Source: Geobacteraceae bacterium (GTDB taxonomy: Bacteria; Desulfobacterota; Desulfuromonadia; Desulfuromonadales; Geopsychrobacteraceae). From it: DNA of 6,095 bases. The DNA is taken from NCBI GenBank assembly GCA_027064785.1, contig JAMOPE010000426.1, positions 1-6,095 on the forward strand. The letters run 5' to 3'. The notes beneath the pieces were generated by a model. It did no database searches, was not told the origin of the DNA, and saw only the letters and a list, made by a program, of their open reading frames with translations. Shown here one piece after another: positions 1 through 6,095 of this stretch. Position 1 is the stretch's first letter, and each line of letters opens with the position of its first letter. The translations under genes were made by a program, and so were the position numbers.

Positions 1-497
1 CCATCAAACGCATAAAAATCAACGGGATTTTCGAGAAAGAACAACGTCATCGAAGGTCGGGCGATCTGGGTAAAAAGGGGGACTCGCAAATGAGGGATTG
101 CAATGCCATCACCAATCGCAGTTGATGCCATTTTTTCCCGACCAATCAAAGTTCGAGCCAGATATTTCTGATCGGTATCTTCCGGAACCCGCAAATGGGT
201 TGAGACTTGCATCAACACCTCATCACGGCTTTTTCCGTCAATCCGATAGAAAACACCCCCAGCCTCAAGTGTATCACTGAAAAGTGGCATTGGTAACCGG
301 TCGATCTCAGGCTCACAGAAGGCATCAGGAGAAACCGCCATATGTTTTGAGGTTGCCCATTCCAAAAGTTCAGACCGATTAAAGCGGTGCTGACCACCCA
401 TCCGGTAGGCAGGAATGGCCGCCTGTTTAAGCCACCGATAAATAGATTTTTCTGAGACCTGCAATAACTGAGCGGCATCTTTGACGGTAAGGTTCAT
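1..497 (-). CDS. HTH (excisionase/MerR-type) - PTS EIIA fusion protein, C-terminus beyond window
   Basis: Probable transcription regulator coupled to the phosphotransferase system; 165 complete codons are visible. Residues 3-50 form an excisionase/MerR-like winged helix-turn-helix: VKDAAQLLQVSEKSIYRWLK, then a PAYRMGGQHRFNRSEL wing typical of this family. From about residue 67 a PtsN-like EIIA domain begins (PLFSDTLEAGGVFYRI). The conserved phospho-acceptor context GDGIAIPH places the active histidine at H136. A full EIIA domain is about 150 residues, so some 50-60 residues should lie beyond the left edge. The ATG at 495-497 is preceded by GGAGG (complement of 502-506), four bases away, and the HTH begins directly after it, which fixes the start. 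The gene is divergent from the carbonic anhydrase gene. The inferred role is DNA binding modulated by PTS phosphorylation; the target genes and the phosphate donor cannot be seen. A purely regulatory PtsN-like role without sugar transport is most likely. Confidence 0.88.
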   Translation of the reverse strand, partial: MNLTVKDAAQLLQVSEKSIYRWLKQAAIPAYRMGGQHRFNRSELLEWATSKHMAVSPDAFCEPEIDRLPMPLFSDTLEAGGVFYRIDGKSRDEVLMQVSTHLRVPEDTDQKYLARTLIGREKMASTAIGDGIAIPHLRVPLFTQIARPSMTLFFLENPVDFYAFD

Positions 498-508
498 TTT
501 GCCTCCAC

Positions 509-526
509 TTTGGACAATTTTGGACA
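509..526. promoter_or_regulatory. 10-bp-period direct repeat, candidate operator
   Basis: TTTGGACA occurs at 509-516 and again, identically, at 519-526, one helical turn apart. The repeat lies directly upstream of the ribosome binding site of the HTH-EIIA gene and would cover the transcription start of the promoter proposed at 526-555. Some small MerR-like HTH proteins such as Streptomyces BldC bind head-to-tail on direct repeats of about this period. Autoregulation by the neighbouring HTH protein is therefore plausible, but this is inference. Confidence 0.4.
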
Positions 527-555
527 TCATGACAAAACAAGGAGAAAAAAATCAA
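526..555 (-). promoter_or_regulatory. Candidate sigma-70 promoter of the HTH-EIIA gene
   Basis: On the minus strand, TTGATT (complement of 550-555; 4 of 6 matches to TTGACA) and CATGAT (complement of 526-531; 4 of 6 matches to TATAAT) are separated by 18 bases. The predicted start of transcription, near 519, falls inside the direct repeat at 509-526. The match is moderate and the region is AT-rich, so chance is a real alternative. Confidence 0.3.
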
Positions 556-565
556 GAAAAAGATG

Positions 566-595
566 CTGACAGGTCAATTTTCCACGAAAAATCAT
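566..595 (+). promoter_or_regulatory. Weak candidate promoter of the carbonic anhydrase gene
   Basis: CTGACA at 566-571 (5 of 6) and AATCAT at 590-595 (4 of 6) are spaced by 18 bases. A small palindrome, TGAC-AG-GTCA at 567-576, overlaps the -35 element. The leader would be about 115 bases of AT-rich sequence. The support is weak; other AT-rich stretches at 600-700 could equally hold the promoter. Confidence 0.2.
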
Positions 596-703
596 CTTGG
601 CTTAAAGTAAAAGTAAATTTTTTACGTTTTTATTTATCTTCCCTTAATAAAGAAAACAGTCTAACCTTCATTTTTTATTCTAAATCAGCTATTCTTAGGG
701 CTT

Positions 704-710
704 GGGAGGT
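704..710 (+). promoter_or_regulatory. Ribosome binding site fixing the carbonic anhydrase start
   Basis: GGGAGGT ends seven bases before the ATG at 718-720. It decides the start: the reading frame stays open further upstream to 481, but that extension has no comparable site and would run into the divergent gene. Confidence 0.8.
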
Positions 711-717
711 CATACGC

Positions 718-1395
718 ATGGCAGATGTCACAAAGTTTCTTGATGGGATCGAAGATTTTCAGCAGCAGCACTTCGGTGATAATTCTGAATTGGCAAACAC
801 GCTGATTGATGGGCAAAAACCGCAGGCATTACTCATCGGCTGTTGTGATTCGAGGGTTGACCCGGCAGTCCTTCTCAACTGCGATCTGGGCGATCTCTTT
901 ATTCTGCGTAATATTGCGAACCTTGTTCCCCCCTATTTGAATAATGACGACTATCACGGCGTCAGCTCATCCCTCGAATATGCGGTTTGCCACCTTGAAG
1001 TCTCTGATATTATTATTCTGGGACACTCTGAATGTGGCGGAATCGAAGCCTTGATGGAATCGACCGATAAAGGCGATCTTGGTGAGTTCATCGGTAAATG
1101 GGTCAATATTGCAGCATCGGCACGCGATAAAGTCTTAGCGGATCTTCCCGAAGCACCACCGGACAAGCAGGCACGCGCCTGCGAGAAAGAAGCAATCTTG
1201 GTCTCGCTGAAAAATCTGATGACTTTCCCGTGGATCAAAGAGCGTGTCGCTAAAGGACAATTGAGTTTACATGGCTGGTATTACAATATCAAAACCGGTC
1301 AATTATGTTATTACAATCAACTGACAGGGGAATTCGAAATTCTTGTCAGCCGTTACTCTCCCGTAGACAGGACAAAATCAGAAAATACAGCATAG
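718..1395 (+). CDS. Beta-class carbonic anhydrase
   Basis: Zinc enzyme interconverting CO2 and bicarbonate, 225 aa, a normal length for the bacterial beta class. There is no signal peptide, so it should act in the cytoplasm. The first signature GCCDSRVDP supplies C43 as zinc ligand and the D44/R46 dyad; the second, LGHSECGG, supplies H103 and C106. All catalytic residues are present. The C-terminal LHGWYYNIKTGQL stretch is typical of the family. The ATG at 718 was chosen because of GGGAGGT seven bases upstream and because the family's N-terminus begins close to here; the 79 codons of open frame before it are AT-rich and look non-coding. The gene diverges from the HTH-EIIA gene and is followed after 26 bases by a small gene, probably co-transcribed. 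A likely physiological role is supplying bicarbonate for carboxylation and pH balance, inferred from the family. Assigning it to a named orthologue such as can or cynT would be a guess. Confidence 0.95.
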   Translation: MADVTKFLDGIEDFQQQHFGDNSELANTLIDGQKPQALLIGCCDSRVDPAVLLNCDLGDLFILRNIANLVPPYLNNDDYHGVSSSLEYAVCHLEVSDIIILGHSECGGIEALMESTDKGDLGEFIGKWVNIAASARDKVLADLPEAPPDKQARACEKEAILVSLKNLMTFPWIKERVAKGQLSLHGWYYNIKTGQLCYYNQLTGEFEILVSRYSPVDRTKSENTA

Positions 1396-1410
1396 CCCCT
1401 CTTTGACATC

Positions 1411-1415
1411 AGGAG
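1411..1415 (+). promoter_or_regulatory. Ribosome binding site of the small gene behind carbonic anhydrase
   Basis: AGGAG lies six bases before the ATG at 1422-1424, an ideal arrangement. It marks 1422 as the original start, although that frame now meets a stop at 1467-1469 after 15 codons. Confidence 0.5.
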
Positions 1416-1421
1416 CAGCCC

Positions 1422-1699
1422 ATGCCAATTGCCCCGCCAGCAGAAAACCTTCCGACCTTCCACCCATAAATCTGATGGAAGTCCATGGCCGGATGCGCAG
1501 CCTGACGGACAAAGCCGGGTTTTCTGATACCCTCCCCGCCATCTGGCAATGTTCTGACGAAAGTCAGTCGATCAAAAAATCACTCTTTGGTTACGTCTAC
1601 AACTGTCCCACATTCAATCTTGGTCGCGTCGGTGCACTACTGGCGAAACAGGAGATTTACCGGCCACCGGTGACATTTCTCGAATATGCAGGATTATAA
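1422..1699 (+). pseudogene. Small unidentified gene, apparently frameshifted; intact 74-codon ORF from 1475
   Basis: I do not recognise this product. From the well-placed ATG at 1422 the frame reads MPIAPPAENLPTFHP and stops at 1467-1469. The frame in the -1 register is open from there to the TAA at 1697-1699 and looks coding: it contains EVHGRMRSLTDKAGF, then SLFGYVYNCPTFNLGRVG, and ends in VTFLEYAGL. Adding one C to the CCC run at 1463-1465 joins the two parts into a protein of about 92 aa. No transmembrane segment, signal peptide or metal-binding motif is evident; there are two cysteines. Without a frameshift the gene would have to start at the ATG at 1475 (74 aa) or at a TTG at 1403, and neither has a good ribosome binding site. 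The position 26 bases after the carbonic anhydrase stop suggests one transcript. A real mutation and a sequencing error are both possible. Confidence 0.45.
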
Positions 1700-1718
1700 A
1701 CCTGCGAAATAAACCGGC

Positions 1719-3596
1719 TTATTGAACCTCGACAATTTTACCCCGGCTCACCCGTAACAGGGTGAGTTGCTTGATCGCTTCACCAAATGGGTCAAAACCG
1801 ACCGTCCCGGTAATACCGCGATAGTCTTTGAGCTCCTCCAGCTTTTTACGCACATCATCACGGTTCCCGACATCAGAATCATCAATAATCTGCAGCAGGA
1901 TGTTGGCAATCTCGAATGCCTGAGCACTGAGGATTGTGGGTTCTTCGTCGTAAGTCTGGCGATAGAGCTCCATAAACCGCTGGACCTCCGGCTTATCACT
2001 CGCAGGATTAAAGGCATCAACAAAAACGGCATTTTTCAAAAAACGCCCGGCCCGGGTAATCAAGTCGGGGGAGTTCCAGCCGTTAATTCCGAGCAAAGTC
2101 GCATCTTTGAGTCCATAAAAGACTAATTGCGGCGCGATCTCGCTGATCTGCTCAGCATAATCGGGGATAAACAGGGCATGAAATGGCGGTAGAGGATATT
2201 CGAGTTCGGGAACCTCTTCTACTTCACCCGTCTCTTCCGAAATAACCGGAGGGATCGCTACCTCGTGATCCTCCCAGAGAAGTTTCTGGATCGGCTCTCT
2301 AAAATCAGTGCTATCCTCAGGATAGCTGACGATATCGACGATCTCACCACCGGCACGCTGGACTTCAGCGACAAAAAGATTGGTCATTTTTTCGCCCAGA
2401 CGGGTCTCGGGGCGCATCACCGAAAAGGAGATATTGCCGGCAGCCAGTGCATATTTGACCAGAGCTTTAACCTGCTGCTCTGCTGTTAACGTATCGCGAA
2501 AAACAAACCGCCCCAGTTCAGGAAGATCAGGAGATTGCGACATCGCAAGCAGTGGAACCATCTCACGCTGTGCCCGACGGGCTGCATCTCCGGCATTTTT
2601 ACTGAGGAGCGGACCAATGACCGCCATCACCTTGTCATCATCGGTCAAAGCACTCAACAGCTGTGCCGATGAAACTCCCTCAACAGCAGTATCACGATAA
2701 ATGAACCTAGCAGGCAGTCGGGTCTTGTTGTGCTCCGTCAATGCCAGTTCCAGCCCTTTTTTCACCAATTCCCCGTAGGAAGCATAGCGATCACTCAACG
2801 GCAACAGAACGCCAATACTGTCACGGCTGAGCCAGCTATCAACACTGGTTCTCTTCAATAGCTGCTGGGCTTCTTCCCAGTAGGGGAACGTGACGGATGA
2901 GGCAAAGAGCTGTTGGAGGTGCTGCCTCGCCTGCTCGGGGTGCTGTTGCACCAGTGCCCGGCGGGCTAATTGTAGTCGGGCATCCTGACCAATCGCTGTC
3001 CCTTGCAGCATAAATGCCGCTTCGGCTAAATCAGCATCACTGATTTGACTTTGAAGTAACTGATGTGCTTGCGCTAGAAGGGGAGCAGGGGTGGGACTGA
3101 ACGTCAGCTGTTGCTGGAGATAATAGGTCGCCAGAAGATATTGCCGGGTCTCCGTTGCAGCCTTGACCAGTGCCTTCCCCAGAAGAGCCCGGTCGCGTGG
3201 ATCAAGGGGCTCTTTGACAAAAGGCTGAAGGCGTTTCAAGCCTTCCGCATAGTGACCACTTTCAACCAGACAAACACCCGATAAAACTTCGATCTCAGGG
3301 CTACGAAAGACCGGTGGAACATGTTTTAGATAAAGAATGGCATCAGTATAGTGATGTTCCTCCAGTAAAATCCGCCCGATGAGGGCATACGCCTGAGCAG
3401 TGACAATAGAATCGGGAGTCTCCTGAACGTAGCCTCGCAAGACAGCCAGTGCCCGATTCAGGTCTCCCGCTTGATACAACATCCGCCCCTGATGCAATGC
3501 ACCATCATCCGCAGCTGCCGCGGTAGAGACAGAAACAGTCAAGGATACAGTTGCAAACATCATTGCAACCAGAATCAGGCTAAAGATCCGCTTCAT
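1719..3596 (-). CDS. LpoA-like penicillin-binding-protein activator (TPR + periplasmic-binding fold)
   Basis: Exported protein of 625 aa. Residues 1-29 form a signal peptide: MKR, a hydrophobic core, and a likely cut after STAAAA. No lipobox cysteine is present, so it is predicted to be soluble in the periplasm, unlike the outer-membrane lipoprotein LpoA of E. coli. Residues about 32-250 are helical TPR-like repeats (for example GRMLYQAGDLNRALAVLRGY). From residue 259 (DSIGVLLPLSDRYASYG) a type 1 periplasmic-binding fold runs to the end, with the family-typical ALFIPDYAEQISEIAPQLVFYG split over 473-495 and LLGINGWNSPDL at 501-512. An acidic, proline-rich insert lies at 445-468. The architecture matches proteins annotated as penicillin-binding protein activators, which stimulate a class A peptidoglycan synthase; a plain amino-acid-binding role is less likely given the TPR half. 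GGAG lies five bases before the ATG. The gene follows dnaJ by 33 bases, so it is likely the last gene of the chaperone operon. Confidence 0.78.
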   Translation of the reverse strand: MKRIFSLILVAMMFATVSLTVSVSTAAAADDGALHQGRMLYQAGDLNRALAVLRGYVQETPDSIVTAQAYALIGRILLEEHHYTDAILYLKHVPPVFRSPEIEVLSGVCLVESGHYAEGLKRLQPFVKEPLDPRDRALLGKALVKAATETRQYLLATYYLQQQLTFSPTPAPLLAQAHQLLQSQISDADLAEAAFMLQGTAIGQDARLQLARRALVQQHPEQARQHLQQLFASSVTFPYWEEAQQLLKRTSVDSWLSRDSIGVLLPLSDRYASYGELVKKGLELALTEHNKTRLPARFIYRDTAVEGVSSAQLLSALTDDDKVMAVIGPLLSKNAGDAARRAQREMVPLLAMSQSPDLPELGRFVFRDTLTAEQQVKALVKYALAAGNISFSVMRPETRLGEKMTNLFVAEVQRAGGEIVDIVSYPEDSTDFREPIQKLLWEDHEVAIPPVISEETGEVEEVPELEYPLPPFHALFIPDYAEQISEIAPQLVFYGLKDATLLGINGWNSPDLITRAGRFLKNAVFVDAFNPASDKPEVQRFMELYRQTYDEEPTILSAQAFEIANILLQIIDDSDVGNRDDVRKKLEELKDYRGITGTVGFDPFGEAIKQLTLLRVSRGKIVEVQ

Positions 3597-3629
3597 GGAG
3601 ACTCCATTTTTATTGGGAACAGGGTCAAA

Positions 3630-4748
3630 TCAGTCAAACAGTTCCTTCACTTTATCAAAAAAACCCTTCCCCTGGGGATGAATATCTTCACCGCCCTCTT
3701 TGGCAAACTCTTCCAGCAACTCACGCTGCCGGGCATTTAATTTAGTCGGGACTTCAACTTTCAGAATAACCAGCTGATCTCCGCGCCGATGATGCCCCTG
3801 CAACGCGACAATCCCCTTCCCCGATAATTTAAAGATCTTACCGGTTTGAGTTCCCGCCGGGACTTTCAAACTAAGCTTTCCCTCAAGTGTCGGGACTTCA
3901 AGATCGCAACCCAAAGTCGCCTGCACAAATGAGATCGGGACCTCACAGATAACATCCTGACCATCACGTTGAAAAATTGAATGTTCCTCAACGCTGATAA
4001 CAACGTAAAGGTCACCGGCAGGACCACCTTGTGACCCGGCATCGCCTTCTCCACTTAACTTGAGACGGATACCGTCTTCAACCCCGGCCGGGACTTTAAG
4101 ATTAACAGTCCGTTTGCTTTTAACCTGACCACTGCCATGGCAATCGGGACACGGATCGGTAATAATTTTACCCTGGCCGCGACAGTCGGGGCACGGACGG
4201 GTCATGGTGAAAAAACCCTGTTGATAACGAACCTGACCGGCACCGCGACATGTTGAACATGTCTGAGCTTCAGTTCCCGGTCTCGCCCCGGAGCCATCGC
4301 ACGTTTCACAAACCTGTTTCCGTGGTAACTGCAGGTTTTTCTCTGTTCCAAAAGCTGCTTCTTCAAAGGTAATGGTCAAATTGTAGCGCAGATCGTCGCC
4401 GCGCTGGCCACGCCCTCCCCGCCGGGAGCCACCACCGAAGATATCGCCGAAAATGTCGCCGAAAATATCTTCAAATCCGCCGCCGTTAAAATCAAAACCG
4501 CCACTGGAAAAGCCACCTGCGCCATTAACGCCGGCATGACCGAACTGGTCGTAGGTCGCCCTCTTCTGCGAATCGGAAAGAATCGCATACGCTTCCGAAA
4601 GTTCCTTAAACTTGCTTTCGGCTTCTTTGTCACCCGGATTTTTATCGGGGTGATACTGGATTGCCAATCGCCGATAGGCTTTTTTGATTTCAGTGCCGCT
4701 GGCGTTGCGGTTAACCTGTAAAATTTCGTAGTAATCGAGCTTTGCCAA
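3630..4748 (-). CDS. dnaJ: Chaperone protein DnaJ (Hsp40, type I)
   Basis: Co-chaperone that delivers unfolded clients to DnaK and stimulates its ATPase; 372 aa, the usual length. The J domain occupies residues 4-69 with the HPD motif at 33-35. A Gly/Phe-rich linker spans about 70-118 and includes a triple IFGD-like repeat. Four zinc-binding CxxCxGxG repeats have cysteine pairs at 147/150, 164/167, 186/189 and 200/203, all intact. The two beta-barrel C-terminal substrate-binding domains follow. The start is a TTG at 4746-4748, giving the canonical [16 protein letters not shown] lies eight bases upstream, whereas the in-frame ATG at 4788-4790 lies inside an intergenic hairpin, lacks a ribosome binding site and would add 14 atypical residues. 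The gene follows dnaK by 72 bases and precedes the LpoA-like gene by 33 bases on the same strand. Heat-shock control would come from elements upstream of the window; none is visible here. Confidence 0.97.
   Translation of the reverse strand: MAKLDYYEILQVNRNASGTEIKKAYRRLAIQYHPDKNPGDKEAESKFKELSEAYAILSDSQKRATYDQFGHAGVNGAGGFSSGGFDFNGGGFEDIFGDIFGDIFGGGSRRGGRGQRGDDLRYNLTITFEEAAFGTEKNLQLPRKQVCETCDGSGARPGTEAQTCSTCRGAGQVRYQQGFFTMTRPCPDCRGQGKIITDPCPDCHGSGQVKSKRTVNLKVPAGVEDGIRLKLSGEGDAGSQGGPAGDLYVVISVEEHSIFQRDGQDVICEVPISFVQATLGCDLEVPTLEGKLSLKVPAGTQTGKIFKLSGKGIVALQGHHRRGDQLVILKVEVPTKLNARQRELLEEFAKEGGEDIHPQGKGFFDKVKELFD
4437..4472 (-). repeat. Three 12-bp tandem units in the Gly/Phe region of dnaJ
   Basis: Plus-strand units at 4437-4448, 4449-4460 and 4461-4472 (GAAGATATCGCC, GAAAATGTCGCC, GAAAATATCTTC) are near copies and encode the in-frame repeat [14 protein letters not shown] of DnaJ. 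The units are in phase with codons, so gain or loss of a unit would leave the frame intact. Short repeats of this kind are common in the flexible linker of DnaJ. Confidence 0.7.
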
Positions 4749-4754
4749 AATAAT

Positions 4755-4760
4755 GTTCCT
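4755..4760 (-). promoter_or_regulatory. Ribosome binding site deciding the TTG start of dnaJ
   Basis: AGGAAC (complement of 4755-4760), with its AGGA core eight bases before the TTG at 4746-4748, supports the non-ATG start. No such site precedes the upstream in-frame ATG. Confidence 0.7.
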
Positions 4761-4766
4761 GGTCTG

Positions 4767-4803
4767 AAAAAGACGCACGCCGACCCGCATAAACAGGTCG
4801 GCG
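4767..4803 (-). terminator. Hairpin between dnaK and dnaJ, possible partial terminator or processing site
   Basis: In the dnaK-to-dnaJ direction, CGCCGACC and GGTCGGCG (complements of 4796-4803 and 4778-4785) form a perfect 8-bp GC-rich stem around a 10-base loop. After six further bases comes a run of five T (complement of 4767-4771). The T run is short and set off from the stem, so complete termination is unlikely; a leaky terminator or an mRNA-stabilising stem that lowers dnaJ output relative to dnaK is more plausible. The hairpin is seen directly; its role is inferred. Confidence 0.45.
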
Positions 4804-4820
4804 CTGATTGTCTTTAAATA

Positions 4821-6095
4821 TTACTTTTTCTCGTTTTTATCGTCAACGTCTTCAAACTCGGCATCAACGACGTCATCTGCTGCGGCAGCACTGCCATCAG
4901 CATCACCTGCAGGAGTATCCCCCTCGCCCTGAGACTGTGCATACATCATCTCGGCAAGTTTATGAGACGCCTGAGCAAGTGCTTCACTCTTCGTTTTAAT
5001 CTCTTCAGGATCATCACCTTCGATCGCTTTTTTCAGCTCTTCGAGGGCTTCTTCAATCTGGCGTTTGGTGGCACTGTCGAGTTTTTCTCCATGCTCAGAG
5101 AGAGATTTTTCAGTGGTGTAAGCCAGACCGTCTGCCTGGTTCCGTGCTTCAATCAACTCACGCTTGTTTTTATCTTCCGCAGCGTGGGATTCGGCATCCT
5201 GAACCATTTTGTTGATCTCTTCGTCAGAAAGACCGCTCGAGGCAGTAATCTGAATCGATTGCTCTTTACCGGTACCAAGGTCTTTAGCCGACACGTGGAG
5301 AATACCGTTCGCATCAATATCAAAGGTTACTTCGATCTGTGGAACGCCACGCGGTGCCGGTGGCAGACCAACCAGCTCAAAATTACCGATAGTTTTGTTA
5401 TCGGTCGCCATTTCCCGCTCGCCCTGAAGGACGTGAACCGAAACTGCCGGCTGATTATCTGCTGCGGTTGAGAAGACCTGGCTTTTTTTACAGGGAACCG
5501 TGGTGTTTTTCTCGATCAGCTTGGTCATAACACCACCAAGGGTCTCAATACCAAGTGACAGCGGAGTGACATCAAGAAGAAGAACGTCTTTAACGTCACC
5601 AGTCAAAACACCACCCTGAATGGCTGCACCGATGGCAACAACTTCATCAGGATTAACACCTTTGCTTGGAGTTTTACCGAAAATCTCTTTAACCCGCTCC
5701 TGAACAGCAGGCATCCGGGTCATACCACCAACCAGAACAACTTCACCGATGTCACTGGCTGACAGACCGGCATCTTTCAATGCAGTCTGGCAAGGCTCAG
5801 TCAACCGGGCGAGCAATTCGCTACAAATACTTTCGAGCTTGGAGCGGGACAGCTTGATGTTCAAGTGCTTTGGTCCCGACTGATCAGCAGTAATAAAGGG
5901 CAGGTTAATATCGGTTTCCATCGATGTGGAAAGCTCACATTTTGCTTTTTCTGCAGCTTCTTTCAGGCGTTGCAGTGCCATTTTGTCGCCACGCAGATCA
6001 ATACCCTGATCTTTTTTGAACTCATCAGCAACGTAGTCGATGATCCGTTGGTCAAAGTCTTCACCGCCGAGGAAGGTATCACCATTGGTCGACTT
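4821..6095 (-). CDS. dnaK: Chaperone protein DnaK (Hsp70), N-terminal part beyond window
   Basis: ATP-driven cytoplasmic folding chaperone working with DnaJ and GrpE. The visible 424 residues are roughly the C-terminal two thirds; the frame is open to the right edge. The first visible residues, [14 protein letters not shown], lie in the second half of the ATPase domain. The third Hsp70 signature, [14 protein letters not shown], is at visible residues 119-132 and [15 protein letters not shown] follows. The interdomain linker [13 protein letters not shown] is at 170-182. The substrate-binding beta domain runs to about 285 ([17 protein letters not shown]), the helical lid to about 385, and a disordered Gly/Ala/Asp-rich tail ends in [16 protein letters not shown], the usual bacterial ending slightly extended. 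No key residue appears altered in the visible part. It is the first visible gene of a dnaK-dnaJ-LpoA-like operon. Its promoter and any CIRCE or heat-shock element would lie outside the window. Confidence 0.98.
   Translation of the reverse strand, partial: KSTNGDTFLGGEDFDQRIIDYVADEFKKDQGIDLRGDKMALQRLKEAAEKAKCELSTSMETDINLPFITADQSGPKHLNIKLSRSKLESICSELLARLTEPCQTALKDAGLSASDIGEVVLVGGMTRMPAVQERVKEIFGKTPSKGVNPDEVVAIGAAIQGGVLTGDVKDVLLLDVTPLSLGIETLGGVMTKLIEKNTTVPCKKSQVFSTAADNQPAVSVHVLQGEREMATDNKTIGNFELVGLPPAPRGVPQIEVTFDIDANGILHVSAKDLGTGKEQSIQITASSGLSDEEINKMVQDAESHAAEDKNKRELIEARNQADGLAYTTEKSLSEHGEKLDSATKRQIEEALEELKKAIEGDDPEEIKTKSEALAQASHKLAEMMYAQSQGEGDTPAGDADGSAAAADDVVDAEFEDVDDKNEKK

Noticed and set aside
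481..717. Open frame upstream of the carbonic anhydrase ATG, adding 79 codons
   Set aside because: It overlaps the start of the divergent HTH-EIIA gene, is AT-rich with a non-protein-like composition, has no good ribosome binding site, and the family N-terminus fits the ATG at 718.
1461..1469. Programmed -1 frameshift in the small gene
   Set aside because: The sequence around the stop lacks an X XXY YYZ slippery heptamer, and I see no strong stem or pseudoknot just downstream; a base loss in the CCC run is simpler.
1688..1705. GCAGG/CCTGC hairpin as a bidirectional terminator
   Set aside because: The stem is only five base pairs with an 8-base loop, and no T run follows on either strand.
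1767..2700. Plus-strand open frames opposite the LpoA-like gene
   Set aside because: They are short, overlap one another in different frames, and lie entirely antisense to a long, convincing coding region.
4749..4790. ATG start for dnaJ 14 codons upstream
   Set aside because: The ATG lies in the loop of an intergenic hairpin without a ribosome binding site, and the added residues do not fit the canonical DnaJ N-terminus, whereas the TTG at 4746-4748 gives [10 protein letters not shown] with a well-placed AGGA.
4962..5471. 169-aa plus-strand open frame opposite dnaK
   Set aside because: It is antisense to well-conserved DnaK sequence, has no ribosome binding context or recognisable domain, and is best explained as a shadow of dnaK codon use.

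Overview
The window looks like ordinary bacterial chromosome of moderate GC content. The style of the proteins suggests a Desulfuromonas/Geobacter/Pelobacter-like bacterium (Desulfuromonadales, the former Deltaproteobacteria). The pointers are a DnaK/DnaJ pair of proteobacterial type, a TPR plus periplasmic-binding-fold protein directly behind dnaJ, and an excisionase-type HTH fused to a PTS EIIA domain. This placement is inferred from family resemblance and was not tested by a search.

Left part, positions 1-1700: two transcription units diverge from a shared AT-rich spacer at 498-717. On the minus strand runs a gene for an HTH-EIIA fusion, a likely phosphotransferase-linked transcription factor, which is cut by the left window edge. 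On the plus strand runs a beta-class carbonic anhydrase of 225 aa. A small unidentified gene follows it after 26 bases and appears to carry a one-base frameshift near its 5' end. The spacer holds a 10-bp-period direct repeat just upstream of the HTH-EIIA start, a natural candidate for an autoregulatory operator.

Right part, positions 1719-6095: a minus-strand operon, read from right to left, consists of dnaK (5' end beyond the window), dnaJ, and a secreted 625-aa protein resembling penicillin-binding-protein activators of the LpoA type. DnaK and DnaJ form the Hsp70 folding machine. DnaJ starts at a TTG, and a hairpin with a short T-rich run lies between dnaK and dnaJ. The third gene follows dnaJ after 33 bases, which suggests that an envelope or peptidoglycan factor is co-expressed with cytoplasmic chaperones. 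This operon converges on the carbonic anhydrase unit with only 19 bases between the stop codons and no convincing terminator.

I see no CRISPR array, mobile element, tRNA, rRNA or clear novel system. The points most worth a second look are the HTH-EIIA fusion with its adjacent direct repeat, the probable frameshift behind the carbonic anhydrase gene, and the LpoA-like protein that lacks a lipobox in the chaperone operon.
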